Shown: positions 15,881-24,327 of the stretch, one piece after another
Numbering within the stretch: position 1 is the stretch's first letter
Layout: each line of letters begins with the position of its first letter
Translations under genes and position numbers: made by a program
NCBI GenBank assembly: GCA_052032335.1
Contig: JBPEWV010000018.1
Location: 1-24,408, forward strand
Direction: 5' to 3'
Origin: Pleionea sp052032335
GTDB taxonomy: Bacteria > Pseudomonadota > Gammaproteobacteria > Enterobacterales > Kangiellaceae
Length of the DNA: 24,408 bases
The notes under the pieces: generated by a model
What the model saw: the letters and a program-made list of their open reading frames with translations, nothing else
What the model was told of the DNA's origin: nothing
The model's database searches: none

Positions 15881-17176
15881 ATGAAAAAGCTATTAATTGC
15901 TTTGGTTGTTTTAGTCGTCGTTTATTTTGGGGCGTTGTTTTTTATTAAATCGAGTTCCAGCAATATTCTGGCACACGAACTGGAACAGTTGAATCAAAAT
16001 GCTCAGTTGACTGCTGAGTTAGTCGAAGAAGATTCGGGTCTGTTTACCGGCTCGGCAAAAATTGATGTCAAAATGACTTCGGACCCTAACGTTGCTTTTT
16101 CGATTGTACAAAAGCAATCCTACGGTCCCATTTTGTTTACCGACGAAGGTATTAAGCTTGGTTTGTATTACGTAAGTGCTGATTTGGTTCCGGGCGAAAC
16201 ACTTAAGCAAGAAATTCCTGAATCGATTAATGCGGACGATCTATTTGATATCTATTTCGTCTCTGGTTTTTCTGGCAAGGTCGAAGGTGATGTTTACTTC
16301 AAAGGGATGGACTTTTCTGAAGATGGCGTTGATGTCAGTATTTCCAAAGCAGAAATGCACATCGATACCGACGCCTCGTACAAGCAAATGACTGGCGAAG
16401 CGAGCTGGCCTGGTATGACCGTCAGCAACAAGGGCGAAGACGGTTTTGCTTTGAGTGGTTTAAAACTGAATTTCGATCAGACGCTGGTTTCTGGCGATTT
16501 GCTGGACGGCACAGGCATATATTCGGGCGACGCAACTTATGCCATTGATGAAGTGGTTTTTAAACAGGCGCAAAACTTTTTCAAAATGACCAACATGTCA
16601 ATTTCTGGTAAAGCAGAAGTTCAAGAGTCGGGCAAAGCGATGGACGTTGCCGTAAGCATGAACTCTGATTTGGTCGATTTCTTTGGTGAAAAGTTTACCG
16701 ACAACTCTATTAACCTGTTTTTCAATAATCTCGATATGGATTCATTGAAAGAAATGGGCGAAATCAGTGGCAAAATGCAAGAGTCTGCGATGCGCGGTGA
16801 AGATGTTTCGGCTTATCAGATGCAACTGATGAACACCATGTTTAAAATGGTTGAAGGTGGCCCAAGCATTCAGCTCAAAGACACTCAGGTTAAAACGGAA
16901 GATGGTGTTATATTAGCGAAGCTTGATGTCAATGTTGATAAAGAAAAAGTTGATGCCGCAAATCCCATGTCATTGATGATGGCGGTTGACGCTGCTCTGA
17001 ATGCGGAAGCGCCAGAAGCCTTTTTTGCGAAGAAGGGCTTTGCTCCTATGTTGGATCAGTGGGCGCAAATGAACTTCATTGTTCGTGATAACGGTACGTT
17101 GAAGGTTGACGCAACCTTTAAAAACGGAACACCAATGGTTAATGGGCAACCCATGCAAGGTATGCCGGGCATGTAA
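15881..17176 (+). CDS. YdgA family protein (DUF945), periplasmic
   Basis: A 431-residue protein with an uncleaved or cleavable N-terminal hydrophobic segment (LLIALVVLVVVYFGALFFI, about 4-22) followed by a long beta-rich domain of the DUF945/YdgA family. Recognisable family features are VEEDSGLFTGSAKI near residue 48, the central SGLKLNFDQTL, and the repeated amphipathic strands that run to the C-terminus, which is Met/Gly-rich (GQPMQGMPGM). An AAGGA ribosome-binding site lies 8 bases upstream of the ATG. The function in E. coli is unresolved. Conserved gammaproteobacterial family members are dimeric envelope proteins. It is followed by a bidirectional terminator. Confidence 0.85.
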   Translation: MKKLLIALVVLVVVYFGALFFIKSSSSNILAHELEQLNQNAQLTAELVEEDSGLFTGSAKIDVKMTSDPNVAFSIVQKQSYGPILFTDEGIKLGLYYVSADLVPGETLKQEIPESINADDLFDIYFVSGFSGKVEGDVYFKGMDFSEDGVDVSISKAEMHIDTDASYKQMTGEASWPGMTVSNKGEDGFALSGLKLNFDQTLVSGDLLDGTGIYSGDATYAIDEVVFKQAQNFFKMTNMSISGKAEVQESGKAMDVAVSMNSDLVDFFGEKFTDNSINLFFNNLDMDSLKEMGEISGKMQESAMRGEDVSAYQMQLMNTMFKMVEGGPSIQLKDTQVKTEDGVILAKLDVNVDKEKVDAANPMSLMMAVDAALNAEAPEAFFAKKGFAPMLDQWAQMNFIVRDNGTLKVDATFKNGTPMVNGQPMQGMPGM

Positions 17177-17192
17177 TTTATACGGTCCACTG

Positions 17193-17220
17193 AAAAAGAG
17201 AGCTTCGGCTCTCTTTTTTT
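17193..17220. terminator. Bidirectional Rho-independent terminator
   Basis: GAGAGC (17198-17203) and GCTCTC (17208-17213) pair around the stable tetraloop TTCG. Seven T residues follow on the plus strand and five on the minus strand, so it can end both the YdgA-family transcript and the convergent thpR transcript. Confidence 0.9.
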
Positions 17221-17231
17221 ATAGTGATGTT

Positions 17232-17801
17232 TTAATAATTCCCTAAAAGAATGTCTTTGTCACTGGGCGTAAACAAAGGCCACTGCTCGACGACTTCATA
17301 ATGAACGCCAGACTTTATAAAAATCGACTCCATCAGACAAAAGTGTTTTACCTGAGTTGTTAAAGGCTTTGGACTGTGGAAGTCAACCGGAGGCAATGCA
17401 TCGCGTGCGATAGTTATGTGTGGATGGAAACGTCGTTTATCGCGCTTTAAAAAACGTAACGGCTGTAGGCTTTTGGCAATGATCGAATTCAGTTGCTTTA
17501 TAGACTGTGTGTCATTGTCGATATCACAAAACAAAATTTCGTTTTTCGGGAAATAACCTGTTTTTGTCACTTCAATCGGAAAAGGTCGAACTTCGGGGAC
17601 ATTAATGGCGTCGATGACATCAAACACTTGATGGTTATTGACGTCACCGAGAAACTGTAGGGTTAGGTGTAAGTTTTCTTGTTCGACTCTGCGACCGTTG
17701 ATGTCGAGTGTGTCAACCCAGTCAACAAGCGACTGCTTAAAATCACGGTCGAAGTCGATGGCAAAGAACAATCGGTGGTGACCTTTATTACTGAGCTTCA
17801 T
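17232..17801 (-). CDS. thpR: RNA 2',3'-cyclic phosphodiesterase / 2'-5' RNA ligase
   Basis: A 2H phosphoesterase that opens RNA 2',3'-cyclic phosphates and, in vitro, ligates tRNA halves by 2'-5' bonds. The 189-residue protein has both signature motifs: H45-LTL followed by QFLG, and H128-ITI preceded by FHP and followed by AR. The N-terminal RLFFAIDF and the length are typical. It is cytoplasmic and monocistronic, with its stop 12 bases from the bidirectional terminator and its start 102 bases from mrcB, which is divergently transcribed. No obvious Shine-Dalgarno sequence precedes the ATG. Confidence 0.93.
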   Translation of the reverse strand: MKLSNKGHHRLFFAIDFDRDFKQSLVDWVDTLDINGRRVEQENLHLTLQFLGDVNNHQVFDVIDAINVPEVRPFPIEVTKTGYFPKNEILFCDIDNDTQSIKQLNSIIAKSLQPLRFLKRDKRRFHPHITIARDALPPVDFHSPKPLTTQVKHFCLMESIFIKSGVHYEVVEQWPLFTPSDKDILLGNY

Positions 17802-17819
17802 AATTCAGAACCAGTTCAG

Positions 17820-17849
17820 TTGAGTCGTTGGCGAGAATGAATTTATGAT
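17820..17849 (+). promoter_or_regulatory. Candidate sigma-70 promoter for mrcB
   Basis: TTGAGT (17820-17825) and TATGAT (17844-17849) are separated by 18 bases. They match the -35 and -10 consensus at 4 and 5 of 6 positions. The element lies about 55 bases upstream of the mrcB start in the thpR/mrcB divergent spacer. Assigned by eye. Confidence 0.35.
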
Positions 17850-17903
17850 ACTATCAGCCATAACGATAAAATAAAATGTCCTGCCTGAAGATGTAAGTAA
17901 ACT

Positions 17904-20120
17904 ATGGCCAAAAACGAACCGTCAACTCGAACTTGGACTTTTCGATCGCTTATTTTTCGATCCTGCCTTATTGTGATGGTGATGCTCGCTGGCCTTGTTA
18001 TTTACAGTGACGCCGAGATCCAACGCAAGTTTGCTACCAACCGTTGGCTGGTACCGGCAAAAGTTTACGCGCGGCCCAAGCTGTTGATGGTGGGCGAGCC
18101 GTTGACCGAGAATAATCTTCTCTGGGAGTTAACCCAGCTGAATTATCGAAAAGTGATTAAGGCCAATCGACCGGGTGAGTTTGAGCAATATGGCTCGGAG
18201 TTTATTGTTTATATTCGCGGCTTTCAGTTTACCGATGGTTTTTCGAAGCCGCGCAAAGTCAGCTTAACCCTTCGTGATGGCGTGATCGATGAAGTGCATC
18301 AAATTGAAGGTGAAGCAAGCTCCGATATGTTGCGGCTTGATCCGATATTTATCGATAGGATCAACCCGTTAGTTTCGGAAGATCGCGAACTGGTGAAACT
18401 CGACAAAGTGCCGCCACTTTTGATCGATGCGCTCATCGCTTCCGAGGATCGCGCCTTTTTTGATCACATGGGCATTTCTATCAGAGGTATTGCACGCGCT
18501 TTGTCGCAAAATGTAGCGCAAGGTAAGGTAACGCAAGGTGGGAGCACGCTAACCCAACAGTTGGTAAAGAACTATTTTTTAACCAATGAGCGCACACTCT
18601 GGCGTAAGGTTCGCGAAGCGATTATGTCGGTAACGCTAGAGGCGCGTTATTCGAAAGACGACATTTTGCAGGCGTACATTAACGAAGTTTATTTAGGGCA
18701 GGACGGTGGACGTGCGATTCATGGCTTTGCTAAGGCCAGTCGTTTTTACTTCGATCGTGATATCTCCCAGCTTAATTTGTCTCAGGTGGCGACGTTGGTG
18801 GCACTCATTCGCGGACCGTCTTACTACGATCCGCGGCGGCATCCTGAGCGCGCCTTAGAAAGACGAAACCTGATCCTCGATTTGCTGTTGGAGTTTAATG
18901 ACATCGACGAAACCCAATGGAGTCAGGCGAAGCAAAAGTCGCTACAGGTTATTCCTTCGACTCAGGTTGCGACTAGCCGTATGCCTGCGGCCATTGGACT
19001 GATTCGGCGTCAGTTAAAACAACGTTATTCGATTGAGCAATTGCAACATCACGACTTGTCAGTCTTCACGACCATTGATCCTTTGGTGCAGCAGCGAGCC
19101 GAGAATGCTCTTGAGCAAAGAGTTGATTGGCTGACACGAAACTACCCGTCAGTACCCAAGTCGCTTCAGGGCGCTATAGTGGTCAGCGATCGTTTCAGTG
19201 GCGACATACTCGCCGTTGTTGGCGATAAAAATCCTGAGTACGCGGGGTTCAATCGTGCCATCGATGCTTACCGGCAAACGGGCTCGGCGATTAAACCTTT
19301 TGTCTATCTTACCGCTTTACAACGAGCCAACGAATTCACCCTGGTCTCGGAAGTCGAAGATCGGCCCTTTTCGTTAACCGCAACCGATGGTTCTAAATGG
19401 ACGCCAGAAAATTACGATAAAGAGCCGCACGGACGAGTCACTTTGGCCGAGGCCATGACCCAATCTTACAATTTGTCCACGGCACGCCTTGCCATGCAGG
19501 TGGGCATCGAAAACGTCATTGATAACCTCTACGATTTTGGGTTTCGAAGAGAGCTGTACGCCTTTCCCTCGCTCGCACTCGGTGCCCAGGAAATGTCGCC
19601 CTGGGAATTATTGAAGTTGTATCAGGTGTTGGCCTCGGGCGGTATGAAAGTCGATTCGAGTATTATATCGAGCGTTATTAATGCCGAAGGACAAATTTTA
19701 GATCGATATCCAATAACGGCCGAGCGTGTTGTGTCAGAAGAAGCAACCTACCTGACCAACCGATTGCTGCAAATGGTGGTGGAGCAAGGTACTGCAGAAA
19801 ATTTGAGGCAGCAGTTACCCACACTGAAAGTCGCTGGAAAAACCGGCACCACCGACGATCTAAAAGACAGCTGGTTTGCCGGCTACAGTGAGAATTACCT
19901 GTCGGTAGTTTGGTTAGGGCTCGACGACAATCAGCCCATGTTACTGACGGGCGCAAACGGTGCATTACGTGTATGGGGAGACTTTATAAAGAGCGTTGAA
20001 AATCAGCCTCTGGTATTGATGCAACCGTCAGGAATCGTGCAGGCAAAGTCGGGCTGGTTCGGCGATTGTGTACCCTTTGTTTCCGGATATTTGCCCGAAG
20101 ACTACGATCCGTGCTCTTGA
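17904..20120 (+). CDS. mrcB: Penicillin-binding protein 1b (bifunctional glycosyltransferase/transpeptidase)
   Basis: Polymerises and cross-links peptidoglycan at the inner membrane. The 738-residue protein has a cytoplasmic N-terminus and a single membrane segment (about 14-34), then a UB2H-like region (about 60-130). The GT51 glycosyltransferase domain follows, with catalytic Glu181 in SEDRAFFDH and the motifs QGGSTLTQQLVKNYFL and EARYSKDDILQAYINEVYLGQ. The transpeptidase domain has S461-x2-K464 (TGSAIKPF), S521-Y-N523 and K646-T-G (GKTGTTDD). It is shorter than E. coli PBP1b (844), mainly through a short N-terminus and the lack of a long C-terminal extension. Two cysteines sit in the last 15 residues. 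Class A with UB2H suggests an outer-membrane activator such as LpoB, which is not encoded here. Confidence 0.95.
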   Translation: MAKNEPSTRTWTFRSLIFRSCLIVMVMLAGLVIYSDAEIQRKFATNRWLVPAKVYARPKLLMVGEPLTENNLLWELTQLNYRKVIKANRPGEFEQYGSEFIVYIRGFQFTDGFSKPRKVSLTLRDGVIDEVHQIEGEASSDMLRLDPIFIDRINPLVSEDRELVKLDKVPPLLIDALIASEDRAFFDHMGISIRGIARALSQNVAQGKVTQGGSTLTQQLVKNYFLTNERTLWRKVREAIMSVTLEARYSKDDILQAYINEVYLGQDGGRAIHGFAKASRFYFDRDISQLNLSQVATLVALIRGPSYYDPRRHPERALERRNLILDLLLEFNDIDETQWSQAKQKSLQVIPSTQVATSRMPAAIGLIRRQLKQRYSIEQLQHHDLSVFTTIDPLVQQRAENALEQRVDWLTRNYPSVPKSLQGAIVVSDRFSGDILAVVGDKNPEYAGFNRAIDAYRQTGSAIKPFVYLTALQRANEFTLVSEVEDRPFSLTATDGSKWTPENYDKEPHGRVTLAEAMTQSYNLSTARLAMQVGIENVIDNLYDFGFRRELYAFPSLALGAQEMSPWELLKLYQVLASGGMKVDSSIISSVINAEGQILDRYPITAERVVSEEATYLTNRLLQMVVEQGTAENLRQQLPTLKVAGKTGTTDDLKDSWFAGYSENYLSVVWLGLDDNQPMLLTGANGALRVWGDFIKSVENQPLVLMQPSGIVQAKSGWFGDCVPFVSGYLPEDYDPCS

Positions 20121-20227
20121 TTAACCCAGCTCAACAGTCAAGACTTGGTTAAAAAATAACAGTTGATTCTGCTTAATGAATGCGTGTAGTGTTTGTTAAG
20201 GATGTTCAGAAATAAAAATTAAACATT

Positions 20228-20653
20228 ATGGACCAAGGATTCAAACTCGACACCCGTCTTGAGAACGACTGTCACTTTGTCGCCGAGCTGTCATTGAGCC
20301 GTTTGTTATTAATGAATGACAAAAACTACCCCTGGCTTATCTTAGTGCCAAAAGTTTACGGCGTTCAGGAAATGTACGAATTGCCAACAGAGTTACAGCA
20401 AACGCTCTGGTCCGAAATCGCCGAAATCAGTAAGCTCTTAAAAACGGTATGTGAACCCACCAAGTTAAACATTGGCGCGCTAGGCAATATAGTTCGTCAG
20501 CTGCATGTTCATGTGGTAGCACGGTTTGACTCCGATAAAGCCTGGCCGGGCCCGATTTGGGGCGCTCATCAATCTCAACCATACTCCGCGAGTGAAAGCG
20601 ATTCATTCATTACAAAAGTACGAGAGCAATTGAAGTCGCAAAAACTTATTTAG
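20228..20653 (+). CDS. HIT-family nucleotide hydrolase/transferase
   Basis: A 141-residue histidine-triad protein. The triad region is QLHVHVVARF: Gln91, His93 and His95 in place of the standard three histidines, a variant common in this bacterial subgroup. Other family segments are PWLILVPKV (nucleotide-binding strand), NIGALGNIV and the aromatic-rich WPGPIWGAH. HIT proteins cleave nucleoside phosphoramidates or dinucleoside polyphosphates; the substrate is not determinable here. It follows mrcB by 107 bases and has no clear Shine-Dalgarno sequence (AAGGA is about 25 bases away). It closes the housekeeping part of the window. Confidence 0.88.
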   Translation: MDQGFKLDTRLENDCHFVAELSLSRLLLMNDKNYPWLILVPKVYGVQEMYELPTELQQTLWSEIAEISKLLKTVCEPTKLNIGALGNIVRQLHVHVVARFDSDKAWPGPIWGAHQSQPYSASESDSFITKVREQLKSQKLI

Positions 20654-20786
20654 CCAGACTGATAAAAATACAATCATTGATTTAGTAATTCCATTTACGA
20701 TTGATGAGCATTTAAGCAAGCGGCAAAAGTCCGAGCGCTACAGCTTTTGTATTTTAAATTACTCAAAGTAGTAATAAGAGGATTCT

Positions 20787-21098
20787 ATGCTAGTTGGGGA
20801 AATTGTGGGCGAATTGCTTGCTCCTGTCTTTAAGTTTATCGGCAGAATTTTATTTGAGCTCTTTTTTGAGTTGCTGATTAAAGGTGCGGGATATCTAATA
20901 TGCCGGCCATTTAAGAAAAACATCGATCCAGACGGATTTTTAGTCGTCGTTGTTGGCTTGGTATTTTGGGTAGGCGTCGGTTTTAGCGCAGTATACATTA
21001 CTGATTTTATTCAACAAAAAAACGCAATCGACCGTTGTCTCAATGCTGGCGAGCGGTTAAGCGAAGATTCAAGTTTGTGTGAATCTGCTGGCGATTAA
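20787..21098 (+). CDS. Small membrane protein of unknown function
   Basis: A 103-residue protein with a good AGAGGA ribosome-binding site 5 bases upstream. The first 30 residues are hydrophobic and amphipathic (LVGEIVGELLAPVFKFIG, ILFELFFELLIKG), followed by a basic RPFKK patch. A strong membrane helix follows at about residues 50-72 (FLVVVVGLVFWVGVGFSAVYI), and the C-terminal tail contains two cysteines (RCLNAG, SLCES). I do not recognise the family. The gene stands alone between the HIT gene and the first beta-lactamase-like gene, in AT-richer DNA. The ribosome-binding site and hydrophobic pattern support a real gene. Confidence 0.7.
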   Translation: MLVGEIVGELLAPVFKFIGRILFELFFELLIKGAGYLICRPFKKNIDPDGFLVVVVGLVFWVGVGFSAVYITDFIQQKNAIDRCLNAGERLSEDSSLCESAGD

Positions 21099-21335
21099 TT
21101 GATAAGATTATTCTTTAGGGCCCCAGTTCTTTATAACAGAAGTTTTTGAGGCTTCGAAAAGGCGTCTCTTGCTGGATCAAAATTGTGAATAATTTTAGGT
21201 TACCTTGAATATTCGAAAGAGTACGATGATGTTATATCTTAATATTTAGGGTAGCGCTCAATTGGATATCGGTACTGCAAGTTCTCTTTTACGATTAACT
21301 AGGGTGTTGAATTTACCGGCTCGGAGATAACCTTG

Positions 21336-22451
21336 ATGCTATTACTTAAAATCCTGTTCGGAATTGTTATTGCTATTGTTTCTTTGCTATTGATTGGCTA
21401 TGGAGTAGTCAAATATATTGATATCCCAGCCTTAAAGTTGCCTAAAGATACGTCGCAAGAAACCAAAACCCAGATTTTAGATGAGTGGTTTACTGAGTTG
21501 CACAGTCGAGGAAAATTCAATGGCTCGATATTGATTGTTAAAAGTGGCAACATCATTTTTGACCAGTCGTATGGTTACGCCGATCTTGAGCGTAAGCATC
21601 CATTGACCAATCGTTCATCTTTTAATCTTGCTTCCATATCTAAGTCGTTTACCGCAATGGGTATATTGATGCTGGTGGAAAAGGGACAAGTCGATCTTAA
21701 TGAGGAGATTTCCTTATATCTTCCGGAATTAAATTATGATGGTTTAACGGTTAAGCATTTGTTAACTCATACCTCTGGAATAGCTGATTATATGGGATTA
21801 GCTGAGCAATATTGGGGTAATTCCAAAACCTTCAAAAACTCAGATTTACTCGCTCTGTTTGAAAAACATCAACCAAAGCTGGCTTTCAAGCCAGGAAAAC
21901 AATATGAGTACAGTAATACCGGCTATGTTGTATTGGCGAGTTTGATCGAAAAAGTTTCCGGACAAACATTTGAAGATTACATGGACGACAATATATTCAA
22001 GCCACTGGATATGAAAGACAGCTCAATTTTTAATTTGCTTTCATCACCGAACAAACTCAGGAATAGAGTCTACGGTATTAATGGAGAACAGTTAAATGAC
22101 CTTGTTTATCTTGATGGTGTAGCGGGCGATGGTGCTGTTTATTCGAGTACTTCGGACTTGTGGAAGTGGAGTAAAGCGTTAGACAGTAATCAACTAATCT
22201 CTAAAGAGTTGCAAAATGAAGCTTACTCAGAGGGCATCTTAAACTCAGGCTCCACAACTGGATATGGGTATGGCTGGGTGATTTCGGGCGACCACACTGT
22301 TGAACATTCCGGCAGATGGGTAGGATTTAACACTTATCTCAAGAAAGACCTCGAGAATAATAACGTTCTAATCGTGTTGGATAATGGGACTAATGACTTT
22401 GCATCGACTATTGTTCATAAAAAACTGTCGGATAAGCTATCTAACCTATAA
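21336..22451 (+). CDS. Beta-lactamase-fold serine hydrolase (class C-like), membrane-anchored
   Basis: A 371-residue serine hydrolase of the beta-lactamase/D-Ala-D-Ala carboxypeptidase family. ATG at 21336 was preferred over the adjacent TTG at 21333; GGAG lies about 9 bases upstream. An N-terminal hydrophobic segment (LLKILFGIVIAIVSLLLIGYG) anchors or exports it. Catalytic motifs are S100-I-S-K103 (NLASISKSF), Y192-S-N194 (EYSNTGY) and H324-S-G326 (VEHSGRW). HLLTHTSGIADYMG is the typical neighbouring loop. The family includes esterases, D-aminopeptidases and class C beta-lactamases, so resistance should not be assumed. It is single-gene, with 234 bases before it and 297 after. Confidence 0.9.
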   Translation: MLLLKILFGIVIAIVSLLLIGYGVVKYIDIPALKLPKDTSQETKTQILDEWFTELHSRGKFNGSILIVKSGNIIFDQSYGYADLERKHPLTNRSSFNLASISKSFTAMGILMLVEKGQVDLNEEISLYLPELNYDGLTVKHLLTHTSGIADYMGLAEQYWGNSKTFKNSDLLALFEKHQPKLAFKPGKQYEYSNTGYVVLASLIEKVSGQTFEDYMDDNIFKPLDMKDSSIFNLLSSPNKLRNRVYGINGEQLNDLVYLDGVAGDGAVYSSTSDLWKWSKALDSNQLISKELQNEAYSEGILNSGSTTGYGYGWVISGDHTVEHSGRWVGFNTYLKKDLENNNVLIVLDNGTNDFASTIVHKKLSDKLSNL

Positions 22452-22748
22452 TAAATGCTAGTTGGTAACCAGGAAAGACCTGGGGCGAACAGATTAATTC
22501 GAATAAGCTCATCATGACGCTATCAAACTATATTCGCAACGACGATAAATAGTCGATATATAGATAGCGGCCGGAATAAGTTAAAAGAATTACTTTCAGT
22601 GGGTGTCCTCTATCGGACATAAATCTTTGATATGGATAATGGACAAAATAGGATAGAATAAAAGTTTGGTTAAGTGTTCACGATTGTCCGAAATGTAACG
22701 GAAAAACGACTTCTTTTAATTCAAACCCATAGCGATTAAATCTATTTT
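22452..22748. other. Non-coding AT-rich spacer between two serine hydrolase genes
   Basis: This 297-base stretch has no supportable gene. It contains two short stems without T-runs (CCAGG/CCTGG at 22469-22483 and TGTCC/GGACA at 22604-22619) and a candidate promoter near its right end. It could be ordinary regulatory space or the remains of a lost gene. Confidence 0.5.
22627..22654 (+). promoter_or_regulatory. Candidate sigma-70 promoter for the second serine hydrolase
   Basis: TTGATA (22627-22632, 5 of 6 consensus matches) and TAGGAT (22649-22654, 4 of 6) are 16 bases apart, about 95 bases before the start codon. Chance matches are common in AT-rich DNA. Confidence 0.28.
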
Positions 22749-23918
22749 ATGCTTAAAAATTTTTTTGTTGTCATTTTAATAGCCATAGCTATCATGGCTT
22801 ATATAGTCACAGAGCCTTTTGGATACATCCCTTTTTATAGTCCAGATGTTCAGGGCTGGCTTGAAGGGAAAAGACCGTCTTGTCTTAAAAATGACTCATA
22901 TCAGAGTGAACTTACATTTATGAAGCATTTGGATGAGAAAAAAGTGCTCGGTATGAGTGCAGGATTCTACGCCGAAGAATGTGGTTTTTTGACTCTTTCA
23001 GGTGGATTCAAGAACAAACTTAGTGTTGAGGCGTTTCAGCCTAGTACCATTAATCGGGTTGCGTCAATTTCAAAGCCGATTACTGCTGTAGCAGTAATGC
23101 AGCTTCATGAACAAGGCTTAATAAATATTAACAATATGGTTAATGATTATCTTAAGCCTAAGAGAAAAAAACTTGAAGGAATCACTGTTTTACATTTATT
23201 GAATCATACCAGCGGTGTGCCTCATTATGATTCTAGCTTAGACACTTTATCGTTCAGCGAATATGAAACTCAAAAAGAGGCTGTTGACGAAATTATAACT
23301 AGAGAATTCAAAAGTGAACCTGGCACTCGGTTTCTTTACTCTTCCTTCGGGTATACCATTCTTGGTGAGTTGATTGAGACAGTAACGGACTTATCTTTCG
23401 GCCAATATCTTAAGCAAAATATATTTGATAAAGCGGGAATGGGAAGCACCTCATTAGAGACTCAGTTTACGGATTTTAATAAATCCAGACTTTATATTAA
23501 AGCGGGAAGACTCTTTATTCGATCACCTTATACTGACTTAAGTATTATTTATCCAGGTGGAGGTATTCAATCCACAGCAGAGGACTTATTAAGATTCGGA
23601 CAAGCTATTATTAAAAATACGCTAATATCGAAAAGAAGTCGTGAAATAATGATTGATGAAAATACTAATCATGCTAACGGTGAGAGTTGGTATGGCCTTG
23701 GGTGGAAAATTATTAAAGATCCAGTACACGGAACCATCTTATCTCATGCCGGAGCTCAAGTTGGTTCGCATGGACAGTTTCAAGTCTACTTAGATAAGAA
23801 AGTGGTTTCGGTTGCGCTTTCTAATGCTTACGGGACGAAACCAAGCGTAGTTTTGGCTGCAGATGAGCTCGGGGAGTTCGCAATTAGCCTTAGGGCATTA
23901 GATAAGGAGCCGCGCTAA
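22749..23918 (+). CDS. LACTB-like beta-lactamase-fold serine hydrolase, exported or anchored
   Basis: A 389-residue protein of the same superfamily as the preceding gene but only distantly related to it. A hydrophobic N-terminus (FFVVILIAIAIMAYIV) suggests export or membrane anchoring. Motifs are S106-I-S-K109 (RVASISKPI), Y197-S-S199 (LYSSFGYTILGE) and H333-A-G335 (LSHAGAQVGSHG). The YSSFGY and SHAGAQ forms resemble LACTB-type peptidases more than class C beta-lactamases, where Tyr-x-Asn is usual. HLLNHTSGVPHYD is the usual loop. The ATG has no clear Shine-Dalgarno sequence. A 132-residue gene starts 10 bases after the stop, suggesting co-transcription. The substrate is unknown. Confidence 0.88.
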   Translation: MLKNFFVVILIAIAIMAYIVTEPFGYIPFYSPDVQGWLEGKRPSCLKNDSYQSELTFMKHLDEKKVLGMSAGFYAEECGFLTLSGGFKNKLSVEAFQPSTINRVASISKPITAVAVMQLHEQGLININNMVNDYLKPKRKKLEGITVLHLLNHTSGVPHYDSSLDTLSFSEYETQKEAVDEIITREFKSEPGTRFLYSSFGYTILGELIETVTDLSFGQYLKQNIFDKAGMGSTSLETQFTDFNKSRLYIKAGRLFIRSPYTDLSIIYPGGGIQSTAEDLLRFGQAIIKNTLISKRSREIMIDENTNHANGESWYGLGWKIIKDPVHGTILSHAGAQVGSHGQFQVYLDKKVVSVALSNAYGTKPSVVLAADELGEFAISLRALDKEPR

Positions 23919-23928
23919 GTAATTTACT

Positions 23929-24327
23929 ATGAAAAATTTGCAGGAAATCAGAGAGCTTTTGATCGAATCGTGTTATTCGTGCGAAGAGTCGACTAATTAT
24001 TTTTATTCAAAGTTAGATGATGAGAATGTGCTGCAAGCCCTAGTATTGATTGCCGGGGACGAAGAGGATTTTGGCGGTGACGCGCCAATGGCTGCAGGAG
24101 ATTATATCCCGAAGTATCCTGCCTCAATGCTTATAAAGTATGAACGGCAGTTTTTAGATATTTTAATTCGGGAATATAGTGATGTTCGTACCGAAGATAT
24201 TGCTAAAGCATTAGCAAAAATGCAATCTCGTAAGGCTAAACCAATAATCGAAGCTTACATCAGTGAATTGGAGTACGGCCCAAGGTATGAAAAATTTAAA
24301 GAGGCGCTTAGGTTCTATGAATCTTAA
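23929..24327 (+). CDS. Acidic hypothetical protein after the LACTB-like gene
   Basis: A 132-residue, predicted mainly helical, soluble protein with no signal peptide or membrane segment. It has two nearby cysteines (SCYSCEES, about 14-21), a loop rich in Asp and Gly (AGDEEDFGGDAPMAAGDY) and repeated charged helices. I do not recognise the family. Its size, acidity and helical character resemble some contact-dependent or bacteriocin immunity proteins and HEAT-like repeat fragments, but there is no motif to prove either. It begins 10 bases after the upstream stop; AAGGAG at 23904-23909 is about 19 bases from the ATG, farther than usual. Confidence 0.65.
   Translation: MKNLQEIRELLIESCYSCEESTNYFYSKLDDENVLQALVLIAGDEEDFGGDAPMAAGDYIPKYPASMLIKYERQFLDILIREYSDVRTEDIAKALAKMQSRKAKPIIEAYISELEYGPRYEKFKEALRFYES

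Noticed and set aside
20121..20160. Possible terminator after mrcB (TTAACC...GGTTAA)
   Set aside because: Only six base pairs with a long loop, and A residues rather than T residues follow on the plus strand.
21336..22451. Antibiotic-resistance beta-lactamase
   Set aside because: The motifs define only the superfamily, which includes esterases and peptidases; nothing specifically supports beta-lactam hydrolysis.
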